Positions 20,744 to 32,166 of a stretch of DNA of 64,000 nucleotides are shown in pieces. Below the pieces are notes generated by a model. That model had not been told where the DNA came from. It did no database searches and worked only from the letters and a program-made list of their open reading frames with translations. A program made the translations under genes and the position numbers. Source of the stretch: Haberlea rhodopensis (taxonomy: Eukaryota > Streptophyta > Magnoliopsida > Lamiales > Gesneriaceae); the NCBI GenBank assembly GCA_907163345.1, contig CAJQUN010000003.1, positions 12,752,821-12,816,820 on the forward strand. Reading direction: 5' to 3'. Within the stretch, counting starts at the first letter, position 1. Every line of letters begins with the position of its first letter.

Positions 20744-21679
20744 TCACATGCACTTACCCCAAAAGGAAACTAAACATAAACACATACCAGAGAATAGTTC
20801 CGGGTAGTGCTGCACCATATGCCGCTCCGTCTCCCACGTAGCCTCCTCGACACCCCTGCGATCCCACTAAACCTTGATCATAGGTATCACTTTGTTCCGA
20901 AGTCTACGGTCTGCTCGATCCAGAATTCTGACAGGCCGTTCCACATAAGATACATCGGACTCTAACTGAACTTCGGAAGGCTGTAACACATGCGACGGAT
21001 CCGGCTCATACTTCCGCAGCATCGATACATGAAACACATCATGTATACCAGATAAAGAAGGCGGCAAAGCCAGTCGGTAAGCTAAGGTGCCAATGCGCTG
21101 CAAAATCTCGCACGGTCCAACATACCTCGGAGACAGTTTCCCGCGCATCCCAAATCGCACAACGCCTCTGAAAGGCGAGATATTCAAAAAGACCTTATTT
21201 CCCAACTGAAATTCCAACGGTTTCCGCCGTTTATTTGCATAAGCTGCCTGTCTGTCCTGGGCCGCTTTCATTTTCTGCCTTATTGTCTTTATCTTTTCTT
21301 CCATCTCCCGAATCAATTCCGGTCCTCCGACCGATCTGCGGTCCAAATCATCCCAACACAAGGGTGATCTACACCGTCTGCCATAAAGAGCTTCAAACGG
21401 AGCCATCTGAATACTCGCCTGGTAGCTATTGTTATACGAAAACTCTACCAAAGGCACTGAATCCTGCCAAGAGGCATCGAACTCCAAAACACAAGCTCTT
21501 AACATGTCCTCGAGCGTCTGAATAGTGCGCTCGGTCTGGCCATCCGTCTGAGGATGATAAGCAGTACTCAATCTGACTTCAGTTCCCAAGGCTGACTGAA
21601 GGCCTTCCCAGAAATGAGATGTGAATCGCGGATCTCGATCTGACACTATGGAAACGGGGATCCCATGCAATCTCACCAT
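20744..21679 (-). pseudogene. Chromovirus integrase core end and chromodomain
   Basis: Starts MVRLHGIPVSIVSDRDPRFTS, with the second catalytic Asp, then YHPQTDGQTERTIQTLEDML with the catalytic Glu. It continues with GRRCRSPLCWD, the C-terminal KLSPRYVGPCEI...FHVSMLRKYEPDPSHVL motif, and a chromodomain-like tail (WDRRGVEEATWETE...YPELF). A TAG stop at 20867-20869 separates the tail from the rest. The start is set by a one-base loss near 21665 that breaks the link to the upstream ORF. Chromodomains of this class target integration to heterochromatin (family knowledge). Confidence 0.9.
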
Positions 21680-23459
21680 CTCTAATATACAACTGCGCCA
21701 TCCTCACAAATGTGAAAGTCATGCTATAGGGAATAAAGTGGGCTACCTTTGTCAATCTGTCCACAATTACCCAAATAGCATCGAAGCCCGAAGCACTCCT
21801 CGGCAAATGAGTCACGAAGTCCATGGAAATGTGTTCCCACTTCCACTTCGGTATCTCCAAGCTTCTCAACTCGCCGCCGGGTCTCTGTCTCTCTGCCTTA
21901 ACCTGCTGGCAGATCAAACACCTCTTCACAAAAGCGACGACATCAGACTTCATCCTTTTCCACCAAAACTGACCACGCAGATCTCTGTACATCTTCTTCC
22001 CGCCTGGGTGGATGCTAAGTCTGCTACTGTGAGCTCGCTCCAAGATTCCTTTACGCAACTCCGGCGTACTCGGAACCACCCAACGGTCACCCAATCTCAG
22101 GGATCCGTCATCGGCCACTCTGAACTTCGTTGGCTGACCAAGATGCACTAAAGATAACCATCTCTGAACCTCATCGTCTGACCTCTGAGCTCTTCTGATG
22201 TCCTCATAGATATCTGGCTCGGCTAACAGAGTCGATACATACACAGGCGATGCATCTATGTCAAAATCATAGCCCAGATGGCAATAAGAGGTCATCATAG
22301 CCGACAGATGAATGACGTCCTCAGCGGAACTCCTCACTTTCCGGCTCAAAGCGTCTGCTGTCAAATTAGCTTTCCCCGGATGGTACTCTATCTCGCAATC
22401 ATAGTCCTTGAGTAGGTCCATCCATCTCCTCTGCCTCATGTTCAGCTCTGCCTGAGTGAATAAAAATTTGAGGCTCTTGTGGTCCGTGTATATGGTGAAT
22501 GAAGTACCATATAAGTAATGTCTCCAGATCTTCAGGGCGATAGCCGCCAATTCCAAGTCATGAACTGGATATCTGGTCTCATGCGGCTTCAACTGCCTCG
22601 ATGCATAAGCTACCACATGCTTATCTTGCATCAGAACACACCCAAGGCCCTGAAGTGATGCATCAGTATACAGAACAAATCTGGAGTTCTCCGTCGGGAT
22701 CACTAATACTGGCGCCGTCGTCAACCGGTGCTTTAATTCCTGGAAGCTCTCTTCACAAGCTTCTGACCAAAAGAAAGGCACTCCCTTCTGGGTCAACTGA
22801 GTCAGCGGCTTGGCAATCTTCGAAAAGCCCTCGACAAAGCGCCGATAATACCCGGCCAAACCCAGAAAACTCCGAATCTCTGGTACAGAAGTGGGGGCAG
22901 CCCACTCCATCACAGCCTCAATCTTCCTGGGATCTACAGATATCCCGCTGCTCGATATGACATGCCCCAGAAACACTACACTGCTCAGCCAAAATTCACA
23001 CTTACTGAGCTTAGCATACAACTGATGCTCTCTGAGAATCTGAAGCACTGTCCTCAAGTGTTTCACATGCTCCTCCTCGCTCCGGGAGTAGATGAGAATG
23101 TCGTCAATAAACACAATGACGAACTGATCAAGATACGGCTGAAACACTCTGTTCATCAGACTCATAAAGACTGCTGGAGCATTCGTCACGCCGAACGGCA
23201 TCACTAGGAACTCATAATGTCCATATCGGGTCCGGAACGCTGTCTTCTGCACATCTTCCTCTCTGACCCGAATCTGATGATACCCGGATCTCAAATCAAT
23301 CTTGCTATACACCCTGGTACCTTGCAACTGATCAAACAGATCGTCGATCCTTGGAAGAGGATACTTGTTCTTCACTGTAGCCTTATTCAGTTGCAGGTAA
23401 TCGATACACAACCGCATCGAACCGTCCTTCTTCTTCACAAAGAGAACTGTGCGCCCCAT
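21579..23459 (-). pseudogene. Chromovirus RT, RNase H and integrase N-terminus
   Basis: 626 codons. RT: VLFVKKKDGSMRLCIDY, YPLPRIDDLFDQL, DLRSGYHQIRV, PFGVTNAPAVFM and the FIDDILIYSR catalytic box. RNase H: VLYTDASLQGLG, YASRQLKPHE, YPVHDLELAAI, YTDHKSLKFLF and the WMDLLKDYDCEIEYHPGKAN segment. Integrase: HPGGKKMYRDLRGQFWWKRM...CLICQQVK zinc finger, then ISMDFVTHLP with the first catalytic Asp. The N-terminal link to protease is lost through one missing base near 23450, and the frame leaves integrase near 21665. Without those changes the pol domains look complete. Confidence 0.93.
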
Positions 23460-24760
23460 GGCGACACGCTCGGGCGTATATATCCCTTGTCCAGGAGATC
23501 CTGCAACTGCTCTTTCAACTCTCTCAACTCAGCCGGTGCCATCCTGTAAGGTGCACGAGAGATAGCGGATGTCCCTGGCAACAGTTCGATCCCAAACTCG
23601 ACTTCCCTAGCCGGTGGGAATCCTGGGATCTCTTCTGGAAATACATCAGCGAACTCTGCCACTACTGGCACATCCTCAACTCTTAGTTCCTTATCCTTTC
23701 CAGACGTGTCCACGGCATAGATAAGATAGCCCGTGTGGCCACGTTCCAACAACTGAGTCATCTTGATTGCTGAAACCAACGGAATCTTCGCACGAGAACC
23801 GTTGCCATAGAAAGTCCACTGACTGCCCAACTCAGGTCTGAACTTCACTGTCCTCTGCCGGAAATCTACCACTGCCTGATATCTGTTCAGAACATCTATA
23901 CCCAAGATGCAGTCGAAGTCTGACATACCCAGCACAATCAAGTCTGATCTCAATTCGTTGCCCTCAAAATAAATGAGGCAGTCTGCCATAAACTGATCAG
24001 CAACGACATTTCTTCCAGTGGGTGTCGAGACAAGGAGAGGCGTGGGTAAAGAAGACGTGCGCATATGTTGTCTTTCCACAAAACCCACCGATACAAAAGA
24101 ATGGGAGGCACCTGTATCGATCAAAATAAAAGCAGGGTACGTAAATAAATGGCACGTACCGGCGATCACCTCCTCTGGGGCTGCCTGGGCCTGCTCCCTG
24201 GTCAGTGCATACACCTGTCCCTGGGGTGGTCCTACTGTCTGACCTCCCGATGGTCGAGGCCCAAACTGCTGCCTCTGCTGCACTGTCCTATCCTCAAACC
24301 TCGGCCTGTTGCCCTGAAACTCAGACTGTCCTCCCCGTGTGGGGCAATACCGAGCGATGTGGCCCATCTTGCCACAGACATAACATGCAGGACACTTGTT
24401 TGAAGAATGTGGCCCTCCACAATTGTTGCACCTTGGCTCTCCCGGCCTATCCCCTTGTGAAGATCCTCTATTGGCCGACCAATTACCCTTCTTGCCATCC
24501 TGTTTCTGACCAAAATGTTTCTTTCCACCATATCGCGAAGATGAAGAGGCACCACGGGGTTTAAATGGCTCACCCCGAGGCCTCAAGCTGTCACTAGTCT
24601 GCCTCTGTTGCGGTACTGGTGGTGGCATAGCGTAAGCTCCCACTCCTAGCTCAGCAAGCTCCGCTCTTGTGAGAGCATCATCAAACGAAGTTGGGTTATT
24701 AGTGATAACCCGGTCATAGAGCTCCGGTCGCAACCCTTTCATAAAGCCCACTGGTGGCAA
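23435..24760 (-). pseudogene. Chromovirus gag C-terminus and aspartic protease
   Basis: Opens with FMKGLRPELYDRV, the end of the retrotransposon gag domain, then a Pro/Arg-rich stretch. Two zinc-knuckle-like segments follow: CNNCGGPHSSNKCPAC and CYVCGKMGHIARYCP, the second a classic CX2CX4HX4C. The protease has ILIDTGASHSFVS with the catalytic DTG and the downstream VLGMSDFDCILGIDVL block. The ORF ends with SPWGAQ where RT should begin, because of a one-base loss. The knuckle binds genomic RNA and the protease processes Gag-Pol (family knowledge). Confidence 0.92.
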
Positions 24761-25261
24761 TGTGGGGAACGTACCTCAGCAATGAAGAGTACCGTGTGGC
24801 ATAGTCTGCCACGGTCATGTTCCCCTGCTTCAGACTTGTAAATTCATCCTCCTTCGTCTGTCTCGCCGCAGCAGAGAAATACCGATTCAGAAACCTAGTC
24901 CTGAAGAGTGTCCAGTCAATCACAGCACCCAGTGCTCTCATTTCCATTACTGTGCTCCTCCACCACATCAGAGGTTTCTTGGCTAATTGAAACTCCGCTA
25001 GCCTCAGCCAAGCTGTCACAGCACAAGGAGCCGATACAAAGATCTGCTCAAGTCTTTCCAACCACTCTTCAGCCTCTTCTCCGGACTCTGTCCCCTCAAA
25101 CCGGGGCGGATGATAAGACAGAAATTGCGTCAAACTAATCTCACCCGGTAGCAATAACTGAACCACTTGTTCCATGCCTACGGCCGGTGGAGGTAGAGGT
25201 TCACTTGACCGACGCTTGCGTTCACACTACCAATATCTCCAACTTCCTCATTAGCAGCCAT
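24714..25261 (-). pseudogene. Chromovirus gag N-terminal region
   Basis: ATG at 25261 (MAANEEVGDIGS) is the likely original start, 214 bases after the LTR. A frame change near 25205 leads into the ORF that reads PPPAVGMEQVVQLL and the gag core: FEGTESGEEAEEWLERLEQIF, WWRSTVMEM, FRTRFLNRYF, KEDEFTSLKQGNMTVADYATRY. A further one-base break near 24745 separates it from FMKGLRPEL. The core is the standard Ty3 gag fold that assembles particles. Confidence 0.88.
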
Positions 25262-25453
25262 GCTGTAATACAAATGTTAACAACAATTCCAAAGCAGTAT
25301 ATATGTTATGCCGTTAGATAACAGGAATGAGAATAAGCACGTTAGTATAACAGGATATACATTAATATGCACCACATGCATAAACATGCTTCAAATGTAA
25401 GCACCTAGCCTATCATGCTAAGGCTACCCTTCACTCGTTCCCGGGTTCTCTAA

Positions 25454-25470
25454 CCACTGCTCTGATACCA
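25454..25470 (-). promoter_or_regulatory. Chromovirus primer-binding site
   Basis: Minus-strand TGGTATCAGAGCAGTGG lies four bases after the 5' LTR end (at 25475). Initiator Met-tRNA type. Confidence 0.92.
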
Positions 25471-25474
25471 CTAA

Positions 25475-27576
25475 TGTAAGGACCCTAATCCTTAAGTGCG
25501 GAATCAAGGCATAATAGAGCTAATATAAATGATCAGAGTGAGAAATAACGTGTTGAGTTTATGAGCTTAAGCATTACATGCCAAAAATGAGGACTACCAA
25601 AAAGGATTAATTACATTCCAATCAATGAATGTTCAATTATAGTTTTATACTACTTCTAGAGTAGATACTATCCAAAGAATCCCGTCCTTCAAGTCCCAAA
25701 AAGCATCCTCAAAAGCTCACCATCTCAACCCGTTCAAGCCCTTCTATCATGCCAAAAAGTACCTACAAGGACAACCCCCAAACATGAGCAATAATAATCA
25801 TTCATATTCCACACAATATGAAGATAAAGCGTAAATGCATAATCATAATAAAACACTTCCTGTTTTCCCCATGCATTTCAAACGCTTCCCGTTTGGTTGT
25901 CCCTGTACCATAACTCATGAGTATAATCAATAGATTATTTTTAATGGTCTAAACATGTCATGAACATATACCATTTCATCAATACCAAATACTGATCACC
26001 AATCCCTAGTCTGTCCATCACAATGTATTTTAATGCCCCTCGCTTATTTACATATAGACGGCATAGGATAACCTCGCTTCAATGGACTGCGGGACTCCCA
26101 CCCCTCGCCTCTCATTGAGCGGCAAATACCCTTTCCTCGTCCTATATGATAACCACGCTCAAATGTGACATGCGGCGCTCCCACCCCTCACTTCACATTT
26201 AGCGGAACCAAACCAAATAGCGGCAAGCATTAAAATCATCAAGGGATGACCACGACTCATGGGATATCCACCAATAATCATATGCATCTATAAACATCAT
26301 GCATAACATGTATTTGCATCCACTATGCAATACCACATATATACTTGCATCCACAATGCATAAACAATAAGTATATAAGATACATGTACCGTTGGGGTGC
26401 CCGTACGTCCACTACGTACCTTTCCAAAATGTAGGATATGGTAGGACTTCAATGCCTTGGCTGTGTTGCCACCTGGGTTGGTTCTACATATTCACAAATA
26501 CCAATATTAGAATCCAATAATAGTCCAATACCAAAAATCCCACAAAAATAACCAAAAACATCATTTTTGGTGTCTCGCGATCGATCGCCATCAAGTCCCG
26601 ATCGATCGCGAGACCTCACTGTCTCGGGCAACAAAATCCAACAATCCGCGATCGATCGCGGAGCTAGCGCCGATCGATCGCGGCCTCGCCGATCGATCGC
26701 GCCCATCTCGCGATCGATCGCTGAAGCTCTCTGCCTCAGCTCTGTGGCTCGCGATCGATCGCGAGAAAAACGCCGATCGATCGCCGAGCTCTGGGCAAGC
26801 GAGAATCGGGCACTATTCACCCTTCTCCTTCCCAAACTCAAACAACCTTAAATAACTCAACAACATCCATACCCAACTACTCAAAACCAACAATAAACAT
26901 CATTAAATACCTATGTATACAACATCCAACCAAAATGTACTTCAAAACAAGGATAAATCCAACATATAACTAAACCCACAACAACCCAACAAAACCCATT
27001 TCAAAATCATTCAAAACCAACCCAAACTCAAACAAAACCTTACAAAATTTACAATGAGGTATCCATACCTCTTGGGGATCTCAAATCACCCAACAAGCTC
27101 CACAAAACAAGATTTTGCAAAGACTCCTCTTCACCCTTGAGCTCAAGCTCGAAAATGGGAAGGGAAAGGAAGGGTTTGGGTGTTGTTTTGGTAAAGTTAA
27201 AAGTAAGAGTGGATGAGGTGTGGTTGGGTATAAAAGGTGTTTATTTAATTAAAAAGCATACCAAAATAATTCCATGGTGTATAAAACACCCCAACATGAT
27301 ATTTTCAAAGCATTAACTCAAAATGCACCATAATATCAATTAAACACATGATTTCTAATCGATTGCTACCAATGGCAAATCAATCATGCTTCCAATAATA
27401 TTTACCCGACATGCACCACATGCACCCTGAAATGCAATCCCGTGTCACCCTATCCACATGACCATGCATTTCCATAAGGTAAATAAATTCCAACACATAA
27501 TTAATTACCACATAATTAATCATTGTAAACACAATTAATGCACCAAATTGCAATTAATCATTTCAGGGATGTCACA
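25475..27576 (-). repeat. Chromovirus 5' LTR (right copy), 2102 bp
   Basis: TGTAAGGACCC...GGGATGTCACA on the + strand, about 99.5% like 18610-20709 by manual comparison. Confidence 0.95.
26577..26784. repeat. Palindrome array in the right chromovirus LTR
   Basis: Starts at 26577, 26598, 26648, 26670, 26689, 26710, 26751 and 26773; spacings 21, 50, 22, 19, 21, 41 and 22. All eight cores GATCGATC are intact. Confidence 0.95.
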
Positions 27577-27613
27577 CTCGGGCTTTTAGATGAGACGGCA
27601 ATTCTTTAAAACT

Positions 27614-28100
27614 CTCCTCCTTTTTAATAAATCTGATCCCCTCTCTGTTGTTTAAAGTCACGTAACTCTCTTCCCTTCTTTTGCTTCTCACCTCACTTAT
27701 ATGCAGCACGTTTCTTCTTCACTCTTTATTTTCTTCCGTTTAAAAATCTTCTCTTCAAGTTCGCTATCCTTTTATTTCCTGATCTGATCCCCCGACTTTC
27801 TCGTCTCCTGTCCACGTGAAGTCCTATCACCTTATAATTATGCTCCCTCACAAAGTCCCGTACGTCTCATGTCACGTGTGTTGCTATATATCTCAGTCTG
27901 ATTTATTTCCTTCCTTGTTCGATAATATCCGATTGTACTCGGTTTGGTCCTTTTTCATTAATTAAAGCTTATTTTCTCCACTTTTATGCATTTGGACCTG
28001 GATTCCTGAAATATACAAATATATACCAAAACGCGTAATATTTTCCATGAATCACTACAAAAATGCCTCTAATCATATATCAAATTAAGTGTAAAAATCA
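27614..28100 (-). repeat. 3' LTR of element C, right part
   Basis: Continues the LTR broken at 18357. It ends GTGTAAAAATCA, followed by CACTTAAACTCCCAC, read on the minus strand as a GTGGGAGTTTAAGTG polypurine tract before TGATTTTTAC. Confidence 0.8.
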
Positions 28101-29579
28101 CACTTAAACTCCCACAAACTTAAACTTGATCGTCTCGAGCAAGAAATAAGATCACACAGTAGAGTTCAATATTGAAGATTCAAATAAACCAATTCGTAGT
28201 CATCATGTAGCTCAGACATCTCACTTGCAGACAAACAACAGTCCATCAGAAAGTTCAACATGTTGTGTTTTCTCCTAGATCAAGCAACATGTCTCCAACT
28301 CAGAACGTGCGTGTGTGCTATTGTCACTTTCAAGTTTCATGCATTTTCATAAATCAAATCATGCTAGGCAATGAAATTAAGATTATTTTTTAGCACCCTA
28401 TAGTCATATTTTCAAACACTTCTCCACTAATGTAGTCACTTCCTTAACTTGGATCAATAGGTCTTTTAAAGCTTGTAATGTTAGGCCTAGGTGTTTGGCT
28501 TCAAAGAAAAGATAGGGTAACACAAAGAAGAGAGTATAAGCATGTAATGTTCATATTTTTAGCACAAAATTGAACTTCTCTTCTTTTTTCTTTTAGCCTT
28601 GGCCACTTTAGGTCTTAATTAGATATATATATTTTTTTCAAGGCTTTATCTATCTTTTTCTTTTCTCATTCATCAATTTTTTCAACAATAGTTCATCCAA
28701 ATGTAGCAATTCAAGTGCATCTAATGAGATCATTATACTCCTTTAGGGTAAGGATAATTTTTTTTCAATTTAAGTTCAAATAGGTAGGTATAATGAGTTG
28801 CCAAAAAAATATTGAATGGGGCTAGTAGTATGTTAACATACACCATTCTTTTGCAATTAGGCTCAAAATGGGACACTAGAGATTGATATATATCATGGTA
28901 AGCTTGAAAGGCTCAAACGGTCTAAAGATCGCCTAAATCATTTCCAAGTCGAGTTTATAACTATAAAATTTCGCCTCAAAGTGTCATCATCAAATAGTTT
29001 CTAACGTACTCTAAGATGCTCAAAACAATTCATCAAGTTCACAAAGATTATTACTACTCCAAATGCAATTCACAAGATTATGACTCAAATGTGCTCAATG
29101 TATTCCTCATCTTAGACATGCTACTCAAAACAAGATATTCACAAACAAGTCTTACAATCATCAAAACTCAAGTTGACATGCATAGTGAGACTAATATTGT
29201 CATGGATAGAGATCACTATTATGATTCATTCTTATGTTATTAATTGAACTCATTTTCAAGAAATTTTTTTTTTGTTGTTGGTGCTCAAGAAACGATCAAT
29301 TTCCAAATAAGAAGCATGACACAGTAATGCACTCCCCCAAACTTAATTCATTCATTGTCCTCAATGTACTAGGCATGGAAAATGAGACAAAGCATTTACC
29401 TTTGACAACGATCGTCAGTGATCGTTGTCCAATTCCTCATCAGCTCGTGGGGTATAGTGTTGGAACACGTCACAACACGCATGGAGTCTCTCACCATAAT
29501 CAAAACAAAAACAAAAGAAAAACAAAAACAAACCAAAAACAAAGTAAAAGGATAAGAAAAAAATCTTGATTTATAGTCC
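28101..29579 (-). other. 3' noncoding region of element C
   Basis: About 1.5 kb with no supportable gene. A second PPT-like run, AAGTTTGGGGGAG on the minus strand (29332-29344), lies deep inside. Small ORFs at 29016-29243 and 29234-29569 show no domain. Confidence 0.7.
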
Positions 29580-29976
29580 CAAGCTGAACGTTTTACCATG
29601 TAAGCTCAAGTACCGCCAGGCCCAATGGGGACGATTTACCATCCTCCATATGTTAATGTCATAACCACTTCTCTTTCACAGTGAATAGTGCTCCGTGGTT
29701 ATCTCTCTGTTTGAAGGTGTCGAATGGTAGAACATCGACAACTTTGAACGGTCCAGCCCATGGTGCATCAGACTTCCATGGAAAAAGTCTCATCTTTTTC
29801 CTATTCATTAATACCGAGTCTTCTACACAAAAATTATCTCCTATTTGTTGGCCATTCGCTTTGACATCCACCTTCTTCTCACTCTTAACCTGCATTGCAT
29901 CAAAAGATAGTGTATCAATTATATTGACACTAAAACATCGGTGCTCAGTGCGTGTAGTGTTTACAACTTTGAACAT
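29580..29976 (-). pseudogene. Element C integrase C-terminal remnant
   Basis: 105-codon ORF with DSVLMNRKKMRLFPWKSD, APWAGPFKVVDVLPFDTF and GALFTVKEKWL, matching the Athila/Tat integrase C-terminus (W.GPF.V....P.G....D...G..F.VN). It follows protease directly at about 30000. RT, RNase H and the integrase core are therefore deleted. The element can move only with help from an intact relative, if at all. Confidence 0.65.
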
Positions 29977-30066
29977 ATCATAAGTAGCTTGATCCCCCTA
30001 CTCGGAGGATCAACTTCCCTTCTTGGACATCTGTCAATGCCCTTCCAGTAGCTAGGAATGGTCTTC

Positions 30067-30519
30067 CTAATAACAATGGCATGTCCGCCTCCTCTTTATG
30101 TCTAGCACCATGAAATCCACCGGAATGGTGAATTTGTCAACCTTGACCGGTACATCCTCTACTATCCCATGAGGGTACTTGATGGACTTGCCTGCCATCT
30201 GCAATGAGACATTGATTGCTTTTAACTCTCCTAAGCCCAGCTTCCTGTACACAGACAAATGCATTAAATTGACACTTGTCCCCAAATCACATAAAGATTT
30301 AGAATTGATTTTGCAAGGTATAGTGAAACTCCGCGGATCCTTTAACTTTGGAGGTGAATCATTTTGAATGACAGCAGAACACTCCTCAGTTAAGTTTATC
30401 ATCTCATGCTCTCCCAGTTTCCGCTTTTTTGACAGAATCTCCTTTAAAAACTTAGCATAATTCGGCATGTGCCGAATAGGATCAATGAAAGGCATCTCAA
30501 TATGAAGATTCTTAATCAA
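30067..30519 (-). pseudogene. Element C aspartic protease region
   Basis: Reading: KDPRSFTIPCKINSKSLCDLG, then TSVNLMHLSVYRKLGLGELK, LQMAGKSIKYPHGIVEDVPV, and FTIPVDFMVLDI. This is the retroviral-like protease of Athila/Tat Gag-Pol, which in these elements carries DLGAS in place of DTGAS. Here it is DLGTS. The following GRPFL/AT.R segment and RT are absent. The upstream FLKEILSKKRKLGE stretch is the usual linker after gag. Confidence 0.8.
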
Positions 30520-30521
30520 TT

Positions 30522-32027
30522 CTAAAAATTTAGCAAATTTAGCATCAATCTTTGCTCTCTTATGCGCAGCGGGGAATGGGGTGGGATCTCTACCTTAGTA
30601 GGTGTGATGTGTGTAGAGGTCTTAGTAGACTGACCTGTGTCGCGTGTTTGTCCCTCTTCTTGCTTGATGTCCGCCTCGCCTTTTAACTCAACTTGTACAT
30701 CATTCTTCTCAGCGATCTCCTTTCCACTCCTCAACATGATAGCATGGACTTGCTCCCTAGGATTTGTCTCGGTGTCATTAGGAAGTGCTCCTTGTGCTCA
30801 TCCAGCTACAATCTTTGCTAGCTGTCCCACTTGGACATTCAAGTTCTTTATTGACGCCTCGTGATTTTGGAATCTAGTTTCCGTCGCTGTGATTGAACTT
30901 GGTCAACAGCTCCTCCACGCTTGGCTTTGGTGCATACCCCGATGGTGGTTGGGGATAGTTCCTCGGCCCAGTATTGTACGTATTTGGGTAGGGGTAGGTC
31001 TGTGGTGGTCGGTTCCCTACAAAATTAACAGCTTCATTAGTAGTAATGAAAGGGTTACCTACTTGCCATTCAGTGCTCGGATGTCCTCCTTGGCAAATCT
31101 CGCATGTAATAGTTTGAACTTGCATTGCATGCATGCTCAAACTATCGATCTTCTTGTTCAGCGCTTCCAACTAGGCAGCTAGGGCAGTGACTTCACCCAC
31201 TTGATGCACTCCGGCTTGCTTCTTTGGCACGTTCCTTTCAGACTGCCATTTACAGCTATTAGCAGCCATCTCCTCCAACAGCGTATAAGCCTCCTCCGAC
31301 GTCTTCCTCATCACCGTTCCTCCTGATGCTGCATCAATCATAGAACGATTATCAGAAAATAAACCGTTATAAAATGTATGTACCTGCAGCCAGATAGGGA
31401 GGCCATTATGTGGGCATCTCCGCAGTAGATCTTTGAAGCGCTCCCAAACCTCATACAGTGTCTCTGGATCTATTGGGCAATGGTTGTGATATCATTCCGC
31501 ATCTTAGCTGTCTTGGATGGTGGAAAGAATTTTGACAAGAACAAAAGTGACATTCCATCCCACGTGGTAATAGACCCTGTAGGCAACGATTGTAACCAAG
31601 ATTTAGCTTTATCACATAAAGAAAAGGGAAACAAACGTAACCTGATGGCATTGTCAGTAACGCCATTATGCTTGAATGTATCACAATTCTCCAAAAAGTT
31701 GGAGATGTGGGCATTTGGATCGGCAGTGGCTGCTCCCCCAAATTTGACCAAATGTTGGATCATCTGTATGATAGCAGGCTTGATCTCAAAATTGTTAGCA
31801 TGTATGGTTGGTCTCGTGATACTCGACAGTGATCCATGGAATGCAGGGTGGGCATAGTCCATGAGTGATCTTGCAACTGGTGGTACCGGAATCTCCTCGG
31901 TATTAGCCATGTGTGTTCTTGCTTGCCTTAGCCTCTTTTGACAAGTGCGTTCAATCTCGGGATCAAAGGGCTCAAGTGTAGGCTTGCTACTCCTTAGCTT
32001 GCACCAAGAGATAACAACCTGTAACAA
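30522..32027 (-). pseudogene. Element C gag
   Basis: The N-terminal ORF (31470-32027, 185 codons) has RSLMDYAHPAFHGSLSSI, FEIKPAIIQMIQ and the SNFLENCDTFKHNGVTDNAIRLRLFPFSLCDKAKSWLQSLP segment typical of Athila/Tat gag. In another frame it continues through YEVWERFKDLLRRCPHNGLP and LQVHTFYNGL, then LEALNKKIDSL and a zinc-knuckle-like CEICQGGHPSTEW. At least two frame changes and one stop are present. Gag packages RNA and builds particles. Confidence 0.82.
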
Positions 32028-32142
32028 TCAACCAAAAAGAACACAAACAGTAGAAGAGTAGAAAGAATAAAAAATCGAAAAAGAAGAAAAATGAATGACT
32101 AACCTACAGTCAACTAATCTCGTTTGATATTATTAAAACTAG

Positions 32143-32160
32143 TCCCCGGCAACGGCGCCA
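32143..32160 (-). promoter_or_regulatory. Element C primer-binding site (Asp-tRNA type)
   Basis: Minus-strand TGGCGCCGTTGCCGGGGA, the standard primer site of Athila/Tat elements, six bases after the 5' LTR. Confidence 0.93.
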
Positions 32161-32166
32161 AAAACT

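Larger units (their letters stand above)
18610..27576 (-). mobile_element. Young full-length chromovirus (Ty3, Tekay-like), TSD ctcgg/cttgg
   Basis: Two LTRs of 2100 and 2102 bp differ by about ten substitutions and two single-base indels by my reading (about 0.5%). PBS, gag, protease, RT, RNase H, integrase and a C-terminal chromodomain occur in order on the minus strand. The target duplication is cttgg (18605-18609) and ctcgg (27577-27581), one copy mutated. Four single-base frame breaks and one stop interrupt gag-pol, so it is not intact despite its youth. The Tekay clade is inferred from the IN C-terminus and chromodomain. Confidence 0.93.
18358..27613 (+). mobile_element. TRIM 1 with the chromovirus inside its 3' LTR, TSD aaact
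   Basis: A miniature LTR element with 73-bp LTRs: 18358-18430, and 18564-18609 continued at 27582-27608. An initiator Met-tRNA PBS follows the 5' LTR and AAGTGAGGGGGAA precedes the 3' LTR. Without the chromovirus it is about 279 bp. The flanks carry aaact (18353-18357 and 27609-27613). No coding capacity. The 5' LTR starts TATTAGAG where the 3' one starts TGTTAGAG. It is inserted in the element C LTR. Confidence 0.9.

Noticed and set aside
20867..25138. Plus-strand ORFs across the chromovirus (for example 21235-21525, 22601-22960, 24018-24564)
   Set aside because: Antisense shadows of gag-pol without domains.
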